Below are positions 54,219 through 62,076 of a stretch of DNA of 64,000 nucleotides, one piece after another (position 1 is the first letter of the stretch; each line of letters opens with the position of its first letter). Under the pieces are notes generated by a model. That model saw only the letters and a list, made by a program, of their open reading frames with translations. It was not told the DNA's origin and made no database searches. The translations under genes were made by a program, and so were the position numbers. This stretch comes from Rhizorhabdus phycosphaerae (GTDB lineage Bacteria > Pseudomonadota > Alphaproteobacteria > Sphingomonadales > Sphingomonadaceae), in NCBI RefSeq assembly GCF_011044255.1, contig NZ_CP049107.1:4027001-4091000 (forward strand). The letters are read 5' to 3'.

Positions 54219-54608
54219 TTAGCGGAGGGTGACGAAGATCTCCGCTTCGAGCACCCAATGTTCGCCCATTTCTCGCCATTTTGCGCTGTAGCTTCCGCCA
54301 CAGGACGGCGTTCCGCCGCCGGCAGCGACCGACTCCCATTGGCCTGTCTCCAGCGCGAGCGGTTCGACGGCGGATATGACGATGCTGTCCGGCGTGCGGA
54401 CATAGATCTCGCGCCCCTGCCGGGCGAATTCGCGCTTCCAAATCGAGAGTTGCGCTTTCCGGCCGGCGATTACCGCGCTGTCGCTGCCTGTCACCATGAC
54501 GACGTCGGGCGCAAGCAGCGGCTGGATGGCGGCAAGGTCGCCCTCTGCGATAGCGCGGTTGAACGCGGCGCGGCGCACCCGGATGGCAAGTTCGGCAGCT
54601 GTGGTCAT
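54219..54608 (-). CDS. NTF2-like (DUF4440/SnoaL-type) protein
   Basis: A 129-residue single-domain alpha+beta protein. The pattern RAAFNRAIAEGDLAAIQPLL and APDVVMVTGSDSAVIAGRKA is typical of NTF2-like/DUF4440 proteins, followed by GREIYVRTPDSIVISAV and GGSYSAKWREMGEHWVLEAE. ATG 54608 has GAGGA upstream. Members are enzymes or ligand-binding proteins of unpredictable specificity. It runs leftward, 61 bp after the EF-hand gene end. Confidence 0.75.
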   Translation of the reverse strand: MTTAAELAIRVRRAAFNRAIAEGDLAAIQPLLAPDVVMVTGSDSAVIAGRKAQLSIWKREFARQGREIYVRTPDSIVISAVEPLALETGQWESVAAGGGTPSCGGSYSAKWREMGEHWVLEAEIFVTLR

Positions 54609-54669
54609 GGTTCCTCGATCGCCCGTGGCATCCGCTTGCCTTACAGCATGACGCGGCGATGTCTCCCCA

Positions 54670-55110
54670 TCACCCTTCGGTCTCGGGCACGCAGGGGGCG
54701 GGGCGGACGGTCTTGCGCTGAACCTTCGTCGTCGCGAATTCTTCGGGGGTGAGGACGGTGCTGTTGTCGGCGTCGGCCTTGGCGAAACGCTCGCTGGTCT
54801 TGGCCGACCATTCCTCGAAGCTGAGCCGGCCATCGCCGTTGGCGTCGAGCTTTGCATAGGCCTTCCTGCGGCTCGCCAGATATTCCTCGCGGCTGATCTT
54901 GCCGTCCTTGTCCTTGTCGTAGCGGCCGAAGCGTTTTTCCTCGCGGGTCTTCTCGCTGGCGGCGGGCGGCGCACCGAGGGGGGCGTCCTGCGCATCCGCA
55001 GCCAGCGCCGGCGAGGGCAGGGAGGGGCCGGCGGCGTCGCTTTGCCAGAGCAGGAGTCCGCCTCCCGCCAACATCAAGCCTGCTGCCGCAATTGCCAAAT
55101 AGCGCCACAT
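54670..55110 (-). CDS. EF-hand calcium-binding protein with N-terminal anchor
   Basis: A 146-residue protein with an N-terminal signal/anchor helix (MWRYLAIAAAGLMLAGGGLL) and three EF-hand loops: DKDKDGKISREEY (about 65-77), DANGDGRLSFEEW (about 89-101) and the weaker DADNSTVLTPEEF (about 112-124). Two loops keep the Ca-ligand pattern; the third departs from it (Val in place of Gly/Ile region). Likely a periplasmic calcium sensor or buffer. It is 36 bp from the phytoene-synthase-family gene. Confidence 0.85.
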   Translation of the reverse strand: MWRYLAIAAAGLMLAGGGLLLWQSDAAGPSLPSPALAADAQDAPLGAPPAASEKTREEKRFGRYDKDKDGKISREEYLASRRKAYAKLDANGDGRLSFEEWSAKTSERFAKADADNSTVLTPEEFATTKVQRKTVRPAPCVPETEG

Positions 55111-55146
55111 CGGTCGGTCTCCCCGGTACCTTTGCCCGGGACCAGT

Positions 55147-55869
55147 CTATCGTCCGAGCAGCCCGTAGGCGAGACTGCGAAACAACCGTTTTGGAGAACC
55201 CTGCCGTCTGAGCCGGTCCGCCGGCAGGGCCGCGTCCGCGCGCGCCAGCAGCGTGAGCAGGCCGAGCGGGCGCAGGCTGCGGGGCCAAGCGCGGAGGTCG
55301 ACCTGGGCGAGATGTCGGCTGGCCGCGGCCCGCGCTGTCCGGCGCGCCTCGGGCGACTGGAGGCGATGGCCGAGATCGGCAAGTGCCCAGCCGGCGCCGG
55401 CAGCTTCGATGTCGTCTGGGACCTGCCCGAGCAGCGTCGCCGCCATGCGGAACAGGGGGGCGCCACGCCCGGTGCCATGGGTTTCGATCTGCGCAACATT
55501 GGGCGTGTCTTCGTCGAGCAGGACCGACCATCCCTCTTCGAGCGCGGCCAAGTCGCTCCCGGTCACGCCGGCGGTCAGCGTCGCGGCCGAAAGTGCCTGC
55601 AGCAAGGGTTCGGCCGGCACGCGCGCCGACCGGTCGTCGAGATCGGCGAGCGCGTCGCGCCACCAGACAAGACGCATCGACCCGATCAGCGGATCGCGTG
55701 CGGCTGCCACGATCGCGCCCATGCGCTCATCCAGCTGCCATAGGGCAGCGAGTGCGGGCTTCCGCGCGGCGGCGGCATAGCTGAGCGCCAGCATTCTTTC
55801 GGGATCGGCGAGCAAGGGCGGTTCAGACGTGGTGGTGGACGCTGCCGTCGAGATGGCGCTGGAGCGCAT
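55147..55869 (-). CDS. Squalene/phytoene synthase-family protein
   Basis: A 240-residue protein aligned with the trans-isoprenyl synthase fold: ADPERMLALSYAAAARKPAL, MRLVWWRDALADLD and APLFRMAATLLGQV. The two Asp-rich substrate motifs of true squalene/phytoene synthases are not intact (the first reads DALADLDD-like only). This suggests an NDUFAF6-type assembly factor rather than an active synthase. ATG 55869 would overlap the receiver gene by 47 bp. TTG 55815 or ATG 55794 are alternatives; the conserved domain begins around ADPERM. Confidence 0.7.
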   Translation of the reverse strand: MRSSAISTAASTTTSEPPLLADPERMLALSYAAAARKPALAALWQLDERMGAIVAAARDPLIGSMRLVWWRDALADLDDRSARVPAEPLLQALSAATLTAGVTGSDLAALEEGWSVLLDEDTPNVAQIETHGTGRGAPLFRMAATLLGQVPDDIEAAGAGWALADLGHRLQSPEARRTARAAASRHLAQVDLRAWPRSLRPLGLLTLLARADAALPADRLRRQGSPKRLFRSLAYGLLGR

Positions 55870-56260
55870 CGATCAAGGTACCCCGGCTGAACGGCTTGCG
55901 GATGAGCTCATATTGCTTGGCATAGCCGAGCGCCAGTTCCTCGCTATAGCCGCTGACGAGGATGATCGGGAGATTGGGCCAGCGCCGATTGAGCCGCCGC
56001 GCCAGATGAATGCCGCTCAGCCCCGGCAGCACGACGTCGGTGAGGACGATGTCGAAATGCGCCGATTCCGGTTCGGCAAGCGCCAGCGCTTCCTCGGCGG
56101 AATTGACCACCGTGATGTCGAGCCCGAGGTCTTCGAGCATCAGACAGGTTACCTCGGCGATCTCCACCATGTCCTCGACATAGAGAAGGCGCGGCGAGTG
56201 AGTGCCGTCCCGCAAGATCAGGGGTAGATCCTCTGCCTTGTACTTGTGGCCATCGGACAT
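55823..56260 (-). CDS. Single-domain response regulator (receiver only)
   Basis: A 145-residue receiver. The acidic pair and phosphoacceptor are present: LLYVEDMVEIAEVTCLMLED and DIVLTDVVLPGLSGIHLARR (Asp in LTDVVLPG). The signalling Ser/Thr and Lys are in ILVSGYSEEL and IRKPFSR. A CheY-like stand-alone regulator with no output domain. The C-terminus ends in SVHHHV. ATG 56260 is preferred to 56326. Its cognate kinase is not next to it. Confidence 0.88.
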   Translation of the reverse strand: MSDGHKYKAEDLPLILRDGTHSPRLLYVEDMVEIAEVTCLMLEDLGLDITVVNSAEEALALAEPESAHFDIVLTDVVLPGLSGIHLARRLNRRWPNLPIILVSGYSEELALGYAKQYELIRKPFSRGTLIDALQRHLDGSVHHHV

Positions 56261-56356
56261 GTGACCGCTCCCGAGCACGCGACTCGGGAGCAGTGTAACA
56301 CATGCTTGCTGAGGTCCGCTCCGCAATATGACGGAGCGTCATGCCTTTTGGGGCAG

Positions 56357-57751
56357 TCAGGCGCGATAGGTCACGGCCTTGACGGCATCCACGACGTCGG
56401 ATGCTTTCAGCAGCGCCGCTTTTTCAAGGCTGGCGGCATAGGGCATCGGCACATCGACATTGGTCACCCGGCGCACGGGCGCGTCGAGATCGTCAAAGGC
56501 TTCCTCCATGGCGATCGTGCAGATCTCCGAGGCGATCGAGCATGTCGGCCAGCCTTCCTCGACCACGACCATCCGATTGGTCTTCTTCAGGCTTTCGAGC
56601 ACCGTCGCCTTGTCGAGCGGGCGGAGCGTGCGCAGGTCGATGACTTCGGCATCGATCCCTTCGGCTTCCAGCTTCGCTGCCGCTTCGAGCGCGACGCCGA
56701 CGCCGATCGAGTAGCTGACGATCGTCACATCCTTGCCGGGGCGAGCAATGCGCGCCTTGCCGATCGGGAGGACATAGTCGTCCAGCTTGGGCACGTCGAA
56801 GCTCTGCCCGTAGAGAAGCTCATTCTCCAGGAAAACGACCGGGTCCGGGCTGCGGATGGCGGCCTTGAGCAGGCCCTTGGCGTCCGCCGCCGAATAAGGC
56901 GAGATGACGATCAGGCCGGGGACCGACGCATACCAGGGCGCGAAATTCTGGCTGTGCTGGGCGGCCACGCGGGCGGCGGCGCCATTCGGGCCACGGAACA
57001 CGACCGGACAGCGCATCTGGCCGCCGGACATATAGTTGGTCTTGGCGGCCGAGTTGATGATGTGGTCGATCGCCTGCATCGCGAAGTTGAACGTCATGAA
57101 CTCCACGATCGGCTTCAACCCGCCCATCGCCGCGCCCGTGCCGATACCGGCGAAGCCATATTCGGTGATCGGCGTATCGATCACGCGCTTGTCGCCGAAC
57201 TCGTCGAGCAGACCCTGGGTGACCTTATAGGCGCCCTGATATTGCGCGACTTCCTCGCCCATCACGAAGACGTCGCCGTCGGCGCGCATTTCCTCGGCCA
57301 TGGCATCGCGGAGCGCTTCGCGGACCGTGGTCTTCACCATCTCGGTGCCTTCCGGCACATCGGGGTCGGCGACTGCGGGGGCGGCCGCGGTCACGAGCTG
57401 GGCTGTACCGGTTTCGGTCTTCGGCTTCTCGGCCTTGGGCTCGGCGGCAGGAGCTTCGGTGGGTTTGGGAGCGGAGGTGTCGGCGGTCTTGGCCGGCGGT
57501 GCGGCCTCCTCGTCCTCGCCAGCGATCCGCGCGATCACGGTGCCGACCTTGACGCCTTCGGTCCCCGCAGGAACGACGATCTCGGCAACGGTGCCTTCGT
57601 CGACTGCCTCGAACTCCATCGTCGCCTTGTCGGTCTCGATTTCGGCCAGGATGTCGCCCGATTTGACGACATCGCCCTCCTTCACCATCCATTTGGCGAG
57701 GGTGCCTTCCTCCATCGTCGGGGAAAGCGCGGGCATCTTAAGGTCGACCAT
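56357..57751 (-). CDS. pdhB: Pyruvate dehydrogenase E1 beta subunit with N-terminal lipoyl domain
   Basis: A 464-residue E1 beta. Residues 1-80 form a lipoyl domain ([20 protein letters not shown]; lipoyl Lys in [17 protein letters not shown]), then an Ala/Pro/Glu linker and the E1-beta domain. The latter has [40 protein letters not shown] and the C-terminal [17 protein letters not shown] lipoyl domain on E1 beta is a known alphaproteobacterial variant. ATG 57751 overlaps the pdhA stop by 1 bp (TGATG), giving coupled synthesis. Confidence 0.97.
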   Translation of the reverse strand: MVDLKMPALSPTMEEGTLAKWMVKEGDVVKSGDILAEIETDKATMEFEAVDEGTVAEIVVPAGTEGVKVGTVIARIAGEDEEAAPPAKTADTSAPKPTEAPAAEPKAEKPKTETGTAQLVTAAAPAVADPDVPEGTEMVKTTVREALRDAMAEEMRADGDVFVMGEEVAQYQGAYKVTQGLLDEFGDKRVIDTPITEYGFAGIGTGAAMGGLKPIVEFMTFNFAMQAIDHIINSAAKTNYMSGGQMRCPVVFRGPNGAAARVAAQHSQNFAPWYASVPGLIVISPYSAADAKGLLKAAIRSPDPVVFLENELLYGQSFDVPKLDDYVLPIGKARIARPGKDVTIVSYSIGVGVALEAAAKLEAEGIDAEVIDLRTLRPLDKATVLESLKKTNRMVVVEEGWPTCSIASEICTIAMEEAFDDLDAPVRRVTNVDVPMPYAASLEKAALLKASDVVDAVKAVTYRA

Positions 57752-58854
57752 CAATATTGTCCCACCAGCACGTCGGTATGGAGCTCGTCGAGCTCGGGTT
57801 CGGGCGACTGTTCGGCGAAGTCCGCCGCCTCGGTTACGATCGCCCGGATATCCTTCTCCAGCTTGCGCAGATCGTCCTCGCTGACCCCCAGCGCCTCCAG
57901 CTCCTTCTTGAGATGGTCGATCGGGTCGGACTTGTCGCGCACGGACTGGACTTCCTCGCGTGAGCGATATTTCGCCGGGTCGGACATCGAATGGCCGCGA
58001 TAGCGATAGGTCTTGAGCTCGAGCAGGATCGGACCCTTGCCCTCGCGGACCCACTTCACCGCTTCCTCGGCGGCGCCGCGCACGGCGAGCACATCCATGC
58101 CGTCGACCTGGATGCCGGGAATGCGGAAGCTCTCGCCACGGCGGTAGAGCTGGTCTTCCGAAGAGGCGCGGTTGACGCTGGTGCCCATGGCATATTGGTT
58201 GTTCTCGATCACGAAGATGATCGGGAGCTTCCACAGCTCGGCCATGTTGAAGCTTTCGTAGACCTGCCCCTGGTTGGCGGCACCGTCCCCGAAATAGGCC
58301 ATGGCGACGCCGCCATCGCCCGAATATTTATGCTTGAAGGCGAGGCCCGCGCCGAGGCTGACCTGCGCGCCGACGATGCCATGGCCGCCGTAGAAACGGT
58401 GCTCGACCGAAAACATATGCATCGAGCCGCCCTTGCCGCGGCTGATGCCGGCGGCGCGACCGGTGAGCTCCGCCATGATAACCTTCGGATCGATGCCATA
58501 GGCCAGCATATGGCCATGATCGCGATAACCGGTGATCACCGAATCCTTGCCGACCTCGAGCGCGGACTGGAGCCCGACGGCGACCGCTTCCTGGCCGATA
58601 TAGAGGTGGCAGAAACCGCCGATCAGTCCGAGGCCATAGAGCTGGCCGGCCTTCTCCTCGAAGCGGCGGATGAGAAGCATCTGCCGGTAGAATTCGAGCA
58701 TCTCTTCCTTGGTCGCCTCATAGCGCTGCGGCTCGGCGGGCCGTTCGCGATTGGGCACCGGCGGCACGGCGGCTGCGGCCTTCGCGGTGGAGGATGCGGG
58801 GGCGCGCGCCGTCGTCTTCTTCGCGGCGGCGCGGGGCTGTGCTGGTTTCGCCAA
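57751..58854 (-). CDS. pdhA: Pyruvate dehydrogenase E1 alpha subunit
   Basis: A 367-residue thiamine-diphosphate enzyme subunit: [31 protein letters not shown], the TPP motif [20 protein letters not shown] with [12 protein letters not shown], and [20 protein letters not shown], the loop around the regulatory Ser. An Ala/Lys-rich N-terminal tail of about 45 residues precedes the domain. TTG 58854 is chosen because AAGGAG lies 8 bp upstream; no nearby ATG fits. First gene of pdhA-pdhB. Confidence 0.96.
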   Translation of the reverse strand: MAKPAQPRAAAKKTTARAPASSTAKAAAAVPPVPNRERPAEPQRYEATKEEMLEFYRQMLLIRRFEEKAGQLYGLGLIGGFCHLYIGQEAVAVGLQSALEVGKDSVITGYRDHGHMLAYGIDPKVIMAELTGRAAGISRGKGGSMHMFSVEHRFYGGHGIVGAQVSLGAGLAFKHKYSGDGGVAMAYFGDGAANQGQVYESFNMAELWKLPIIFVIENNQYAMGTSVNRASSEDQLYRRGESFRIPGIQVDGMDVLAVRGAAEEAVKWVREGKGPILLELKTYRYRGHSMSDPAKYRSREEVQSVRDKSDPIDHLKKELEALGVSEDDLRKLEKDIRAIVTEAADFAEQSPEPELDELHTDVLVGQY

Positions 58855-58895
58855 GCTTATGGCTCCTTGGTGTCCCGGGGAGGGGTGGCAGCAAG

Positions 58896-58925
58896 CATAT
58901 AGGCCCGCGCGCGCGACGATTTCAA
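58896..58925 (-). promoter_or_regulatory. Possible sigma70-type promoter of pdhA-pdhB
   Basis: Read leftward, TTGAAA (58925-58920) and TATATG (58901-58896) are separated by 18 bp, 41 bp upstream of the TTG start of pdhA. The spacer is an alternating GC run. Plausible but not distinctive. Confidence 0.35.
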
Positions 58926-59014
58926 CGCAATCGAACGCCAGCCACATTAAAATAATATCAGGACACGCAATCAAATTACCCGGCGAGCCCGCCCGTCCGG
59001 GTCCATTCCCGCGC

Positions 59015-59323
59015 TTAATTGCGGGGTATGATGATCTCGTCGGGGCGAACCTGGCCAGTCGATTTGCGCACCAGTTCCTCGCCGAAATCGGGATCGACCC
59101 GGGACGGATCGAGGAGCCGGGCATGGTGGCTCAGCCGTGCGCGGACGGCCTCCATCCTGTGCAGCTCCTGCGACTTGCGCGCGAGTTCCGACCGATAGCC
59201 GCCCAGGGCCAGCAGCCCGTTCGGGCCGACCAGAGCCGAACCGGCGAAATAGCCGATGATGAGAATCGCCACCGCCGGCAATGCGGCGCTGCGTGCAGCC
59301 TGGAAGAGAGGGGCGCGATTCAT
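59015..59323 (-). CDS. ftsB: Septum formation initiator FtsB/DivIC family
   Basis: A 102-residue bitopic membrane protein. Residues 10-37 form a membrane helix (ALPAVAILIIGYFAGSALVG), followed by PNGLLALGGYRSELARKSQE and a coiled coil (LHRMEAVRARLSHHARLLDP). It ends EELVRKSTGQVRPDEIIIPR, the LvRe.lg-xxxpdEivi signature of FtsB. It functions with FtsL and FtsQ at the divisome. Located 160 bp upstream of pdhA on the same strand. Confidence 0.9.
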   Translation of the reverse strand: MNRAPLFQAARSAALPAVAILIIGYFAGSALVGPNGLLALGGYRSELARKSQELHRMEAVRARLSHHARLLDPSRVDPDFGEELVRKSTGQVRPDEIIIPRN

Positions 59324-59406
59324 CCGAAGACAGAATCACCTATGAGTCTGCGGATCAAGCCCTTTTCGTGTCGTTTCGCCCTGATTCCATAGCGAATTTC
59401 GCCGCG

Positions 59407-59515
59407 ATATGTTGTGCGAGCCACCGCCTCCGCTGCATCATTTCGGATGCGACCTACAACATATGGTGGGTTTTTATGCGCTCCACCGCCTTTGCTACGA
59501 CAGGTGGTGTTTTTG
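59407..59515 (+). ncRNA. Candidate structured RNA / tandem hairpin element before folK
   Basis: ATATGTTGT (59407-59415) pairs with ACAACATAT (59456-59464) around an inner hairpin GCATC-ATTTCG-GATGC (59435-59450), followed by GGTGGG and TTTTT (59471-59475). A second unit follows: CCACC (59483-59487), GGTGG (59503-59507) and TTTTT (59510-59514). The first unit also contains CCACCGCCT (59421-59429) and GGTGG (59465-59469). The rightward T-runs look like two intrinsic terminators, with no rightward gene upstream. It could be a small RNA or a leader controlling folK. Confidence 0.4.
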
Positions 59516-59613
59516 GTCGTCGGTGCGCATCCGGCGGTTTCGTTTCGCAGGCGATAGCCCCACCCCGAGGCCGCCGATGGAATGGCGCGTGCGCCGCAGC
59601 TATAGCAGCGGTC

Positions 59614-60108
59614 ATGGCGTCACATCTCTACGCGATCGGGCTCGGCTCGAACCGGCGGCACGGACGGTTCGGCTCGCCGGCAGCTGTCCTGCGCGGGGCG
59701 GTCGCCGAACTCGCTGCGGCCGGACTGGCGATAGAGGCCCATTCCGCGATCATCGCGACCGCGCCGCTCGGACCCTCGGCGCGCCGCTTTGCCAATGCCG
59801 CGATCGTCGTCCGCACGGCGCTCGATCCGTCGGCCCTGCTCGATCTGCTCAAACGGATCGAAGTCGGCTTCGGCCGCCGACGCGGACGTCGCTGGGGAAG
59901 CCGGGTGCTCGACCTGGATATATTGCTGTGGTCGGGCGGATGCTGGCACCGAACGCGCGGTCCGGCGCTGCACGTGCCGCATCGCGAAATGGAGCGACGG
60001 GACTTCGTGCTGCGGCCGCTGGAGCAGGTGGCGCCATCTTGGCGCATCGGCCGTTCCGCCCGCAGCGTCCGCCATGCGCGCCACCGCCTTCGCCGACGTT
60101 CGGGTTGA
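59614..60108 (+). CDS. folK: HPPK: 2-amino-4-hydroxy-6-hydroxymethyldihydropteridine pyrophosphokinase
   Basis: A 164-residue folate-pathway kinase. Signatures: YAIGLGSNRRHGRFGSPAAV, RFANAAIVVRTAL, the catalytic WGSRVLDLDILLW, and VPHREMERRDFVLRPLEQVA. The ATG at 59614 (MASHLYAIGLGSN) is the family start; in-frame upstream starts add unconserved sequence. It follows the hairpin-rich region at 59.4-59.5 kb and is followed 37 bp later by tRNA-Lys. Confidence 0.95.
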   Translation: MASHLYAIGLGSNRRHGRFGSPAAVLRGAVAELAAAGLAIEAHSAIIATAPLGPSARRFANAAIVVRTALDPSALLDLLKRIEVGFGRRRGRRWGSRVLDLDILLWSGGCWHRTRGPALHVPHREMERRDFVLRPLEQVAPSWRIGRSARSVRHARHRLRRRSG

Positions 60109-60145
60109 CCCGGACGCGCGCGGCTCATAGGGAGGCGCCATCGGT

Positions 60146-60221
60146 GGGTCCGTAGCTCAGTCGGTAGAGCAAGCGACTTTTAATCGAGAGGTCCCGGGTT
60201 CGAATCCCGGCGGACCCACCA
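60146..60221 (+). tRNA. tRNA-Lys (UUU anticodon), CCA encoded
   Basis: A 76-base cloverleaf with acceptor GGGTCCG/CGGACCC, D-arm GCTC-loop-GAGC, T-arm CCGGG-TTCGAAT-CCCGG and encoded ACCA. The anticodon loop CTTTTAA gives anticodon TTT. The anticodon stem AGCGA/TCGAG pairs normally at three positions, but the top two (27-43 and 28-42) read A-G and G-A, a tandem mismatch. No second tRNA is nearby. The IS481-family element starts about 17 bp after the CCA end. Confidence 0.95.
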
Positions 60222-60268
60222 GATATCTCTCTGTACATACCCGAGACATGGGTGACGGATTGTTCCGG

Positions 60269-61450
60269 TCACATGGGTAACAACCTCGTGCCGAACGGGT
60301 TGTCGATGGTTTGCAGGGTTTTCTGTTCCAAGTCGATATATCCGAGATCGTAGTCGAGGAATGAGACGAGCCATATTCCGTCGTCGACTTCCTTGATGCC
60401 GAGTTTCTGGCCGGCGAGAACGGTCGAGATGTTGACCCTTTTCCGGTGCATGCAGATTCGCCCGCAGGCGGTGACGAGCACGTCGCGGTCGTGGAACGGG
60501 TACTCGACCGGGGGCAGGCCCTGATAAGGTTTCGTCGAGGGCGTGTAGAGTTCGGCGGGATATTTCATGCCGAGCGCTTCATGCGGGCGCTCTTGGTTGA
60601 ACTCGGTGACGAAGCTGTCGAACCGGTCCTGCTGCTGTAGGAAGTTCATGCGCGCCGGGCGTGTCGCCTCGGCTTTGAGCGTACGATGCATGCGTTCGTG
60701 CCGGCCGTTCTGCTGGGGACGGCCCGGCTTGATCCGTTCGATGGCGATGCCCAGGCGGAGCCACCAGACGGACAGTTTGGACAGGTTGTAGAGGCCGTTG
60801 GGACTGGCGAAGGGAACGCCATTGTCGGAGCGGATGGCGGCCGGGAGACCTCTTTCCCTGAACAGCCTCTCGAAGCTCTCGATGACGGGCATTTCGCGTG
60901 TCGATTCCAGCGCCTCGCAGGCGAGCAGGAAGCGCGACGCATGGTCGGTGACCGTGAGCGGGTAGCAATATCGACCGCTTCCGAGTTTGAACTCGCCCTT
61001 GAAGTCGGTGCACCAGAGCTCGTTCGGCGCGAGGCCGGGCGACAAGGATGTTCCGGACGCCTTGCCTCGCCGCTTTCTGGCGCGGGTAACAAGTCCATGG
61101 CGATCGAGCACGGCGTGAACCGTGCTGACGGACGGTACGCGATAATCCCCGTCGAGCTTGCGCACCAACAACTCCCGGATCTTGCGGGCACCCCATCCCG
61201 GCTTATCCTTCTTGGTCGCGATCAGCAGTTGTACGATCTGGTCGGGCAGCTGATTGGCGTATCGAACCGGACGGCGGGAGCGGTCACACAGCGCGACCGG
61301 CCCATCCTCGCGGTACCGACTGACGATCTTGTAGCCGGTCTTGCGAGATATGCCGAACTCCCGACACACATCGGTCATCGGCTCGCCCTCCAATATGCGG
61401 GCCACGAAGCGCAGACGTTCGTCCATCACGGAGACTTCCTTCCACGGCAT
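60269..61450 (-). CDS. IS481-family transposase (DDE type)
   Basis: A 393-residue transposase with an N-terminal helix-turn-helix (EPMTDVCREFGISRKTGYKI) and an RNase H-like DDE core. The catalytic residues are Asp in ELWCTDFKGEF, Asp in AAIRSDNGVPF and Glu in GRHERMHRTLKAE. ATG 61450 gives MPWKEVSVMDERLRFVARIL. A second start (MDERL) is 8 codons in. All catalytic motifs are intact and the frame is open, so the copy is probably active or recently arrived. Confidence 0.93.
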   Translation of the reverse strand: MPWKEVSVMDERLRFVARILEGEPMTDVCREFGISRKTGYKIVSRYREDGPVALCDRSRRPVRYANQLPDQIVQLLIATKKDKPGWGARKIRELLVRKLDGDYRVPSVSTVHAVLDRHGLVTRARKRRGKASGTSLSPGLAPNELWCTDFKGEFKLGSGRYCYPLTVTDHASRFLLACEALESTREMPVIESFERLFRERGLPAAIRSDNGVPFASPNGLYNLSKLSVWWLRLGIAIERIKPGRPQQNGRHERMHRTLKAEATRPARMNFLQQQDRFDSFVTEFNQERPHEALGMKYPAELYTPSTKPYQGLPPVEYPFHDRDVLVTACGRICMHRKRVNISTVLAGQKLGIKEVDDGIWLVSFLDYDLGYIDLEQKTLQTIDNPFGTRLLPM

Positions 61451-61452
61451 CG

Positions 61453-61486
61453 ACACATCTCCCCTGCGATCGCAGGGGAGATGTGT
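61453..61486. repeat. Perfect 34-bp palindrome in the IS481 leader
   Basis: A perfect self-complementary sequence with 17-base arms meeting at CGATCG-like centre (arm begins ACACATCTCCCC). It lies between the right-end repeats and the transposase ATG at 61450, and its outer arm overlaps the inner terminal subrepeat. In RNA it would form a strong hairpin two bases from the start codon on the transposase message. Confidence 0.9.
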
Positions 61487-61777
61487 CACCCATGTCTCCG
61501 GTACAGTCTGTCACCTATCTCTCGGGTCGCTCACTCACACAGACATCAGCCGGGCGCCAGGAAGCCCATCCCCCGTCGCCCTGACGGGCGGTGCCTTCGT
61601 GGTTTCCGCAATCGAATTCGGCCGCCCTTGCACATATCGAGGGTTCGAAGCCGATCCTGTCCGTCTCCCCCCGTTCCGGCTTACTGTGGTTTTCGGCGGC
61701 TTAACCCTAGGCCGTTACGCGGGTTTAATCGCTTTGCCGCTATCCCTGTCGACGATCGGGTTGAAAGGGGATTTCGG

Positions 61778-61945
61778 ATGCGGAAGTTGATTATGCTTGC
61801 TCGCGACGGCCGGGGCGCCACGGCTATCGAATATGGTCTCATCGCGGCCCTCATCGCGGTCGCGGCGATCACCGCGATGTCGGCGCTCGGCAACCAGCTG
61901 ACCACGACCTTCACCAATGTCAGCAACAACATGAAGGCGTCCTGA
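61778..61945 (+). CDS. Flp/Fap-family type IVb pilin subunit
   Basis: A 55-residue prepilin. The leader MRKLIMLARDGRG is followed by ATAIEYGLIAALIAVAAITA, the type IVb pilin core; cleavage would be after Gly13. AAAGGGG lies about 7 bp before the ATG. The tad/cpa secretion genes that usually accompany flp are absent from the window, so this is an isolated gene. The 250 bp between the IS end (61527) and its start should hold its promoter; I see no specific box. Confidence 0.9.
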   Translation: MRKLIMLARDGRGATAIEYGLIAALIAVAAITAMSALGNQLTTTFTNVSNNMKAS

Positions 61946-61966
61946 GCCTTTCTGATTTTTGAGCTT

Positions 61967-62018
61967 CCGCTGCCCCGGCCGGTGCGTATCTGCCGGCCGG
62001 GGAAACCCGGGGCAGCGG
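61967..62018 (+). other. Mutually exclusive hairpins after the flp gene
   Basis: CCGCTGCCCCGG (61967-61978) pairs with CCGGGGCAGCGG (62007-62018), while CCCCGGCCGG (61973-61982) pairs with CCGGCCGGGG (61993-62002). The two left arms share bases, so alternative RNA folds are possible. It lies just upstream of an intrinsic terminator and may stabilise the pilin mRNA or tune read-through. Confidence 0.55.
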
Positions 62019-62029
62019 TACGACCGGAG

Positions 62030-62056
62030 GCGGAGGGGCCTTGCCCCTCCGCTTTT
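62030..62056 (+). terminator. Intrinsic terminator between flp and the UvrD-like gene
   Basis: GCGGAGGGGC (62030-62039) and GCCCCTCCGC (62043-62052) form a perfect 10-bp stem with a CTT loop, followed by TTTT. The strongest intrinsic terminator in the window. Confidence 0.9.
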
Positions 62057-62076
62057 CGTTCCCTAACTGTTCGCAA

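Larger units (their letters stand above)
60239..61527 (-). mobile_element. IS481-family insertion sequence (about 1.29 kb)
   Basis: The element is bounded by imperfect inverted repeats of about 44 bp, read inward from ACCCGAGA at each end (60239 rightward, 61527 leftward). Each end contains two copies of an ACATGGGTGAC-like subrepeat 24 bp apart, probably transposase sites. It contains one transposase gene. No clear target-site duplication was found, and the exact outer ends could shift by several bases. It lies between tRNA-Lys and an orphan flp pilin gene. Confidence 0.85.

Noticed and set aside
58855-59124. A 90-residue N-terminal extension of pyruvate dehydrogenase E1 alpha
   Set aside because: It would overlap ftsB and has no family similarity; TTG 58854 has a good ribosome-binding site.
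60222-61550. Target-site duplication flanking the IS481-family element
   Set aside because: Sequences outside the terminal repeats (TCTGTACAT left, CGCTCACTC right) share no convincing direct repeat.
61638-61658. GGGTTCGAAG as a partial tRNA or attachment-site remnant
   Set aside because: It resembles a T-loop, but the flanking arms do not pair and there is no longer match to the tRNA-Lys 3' end.
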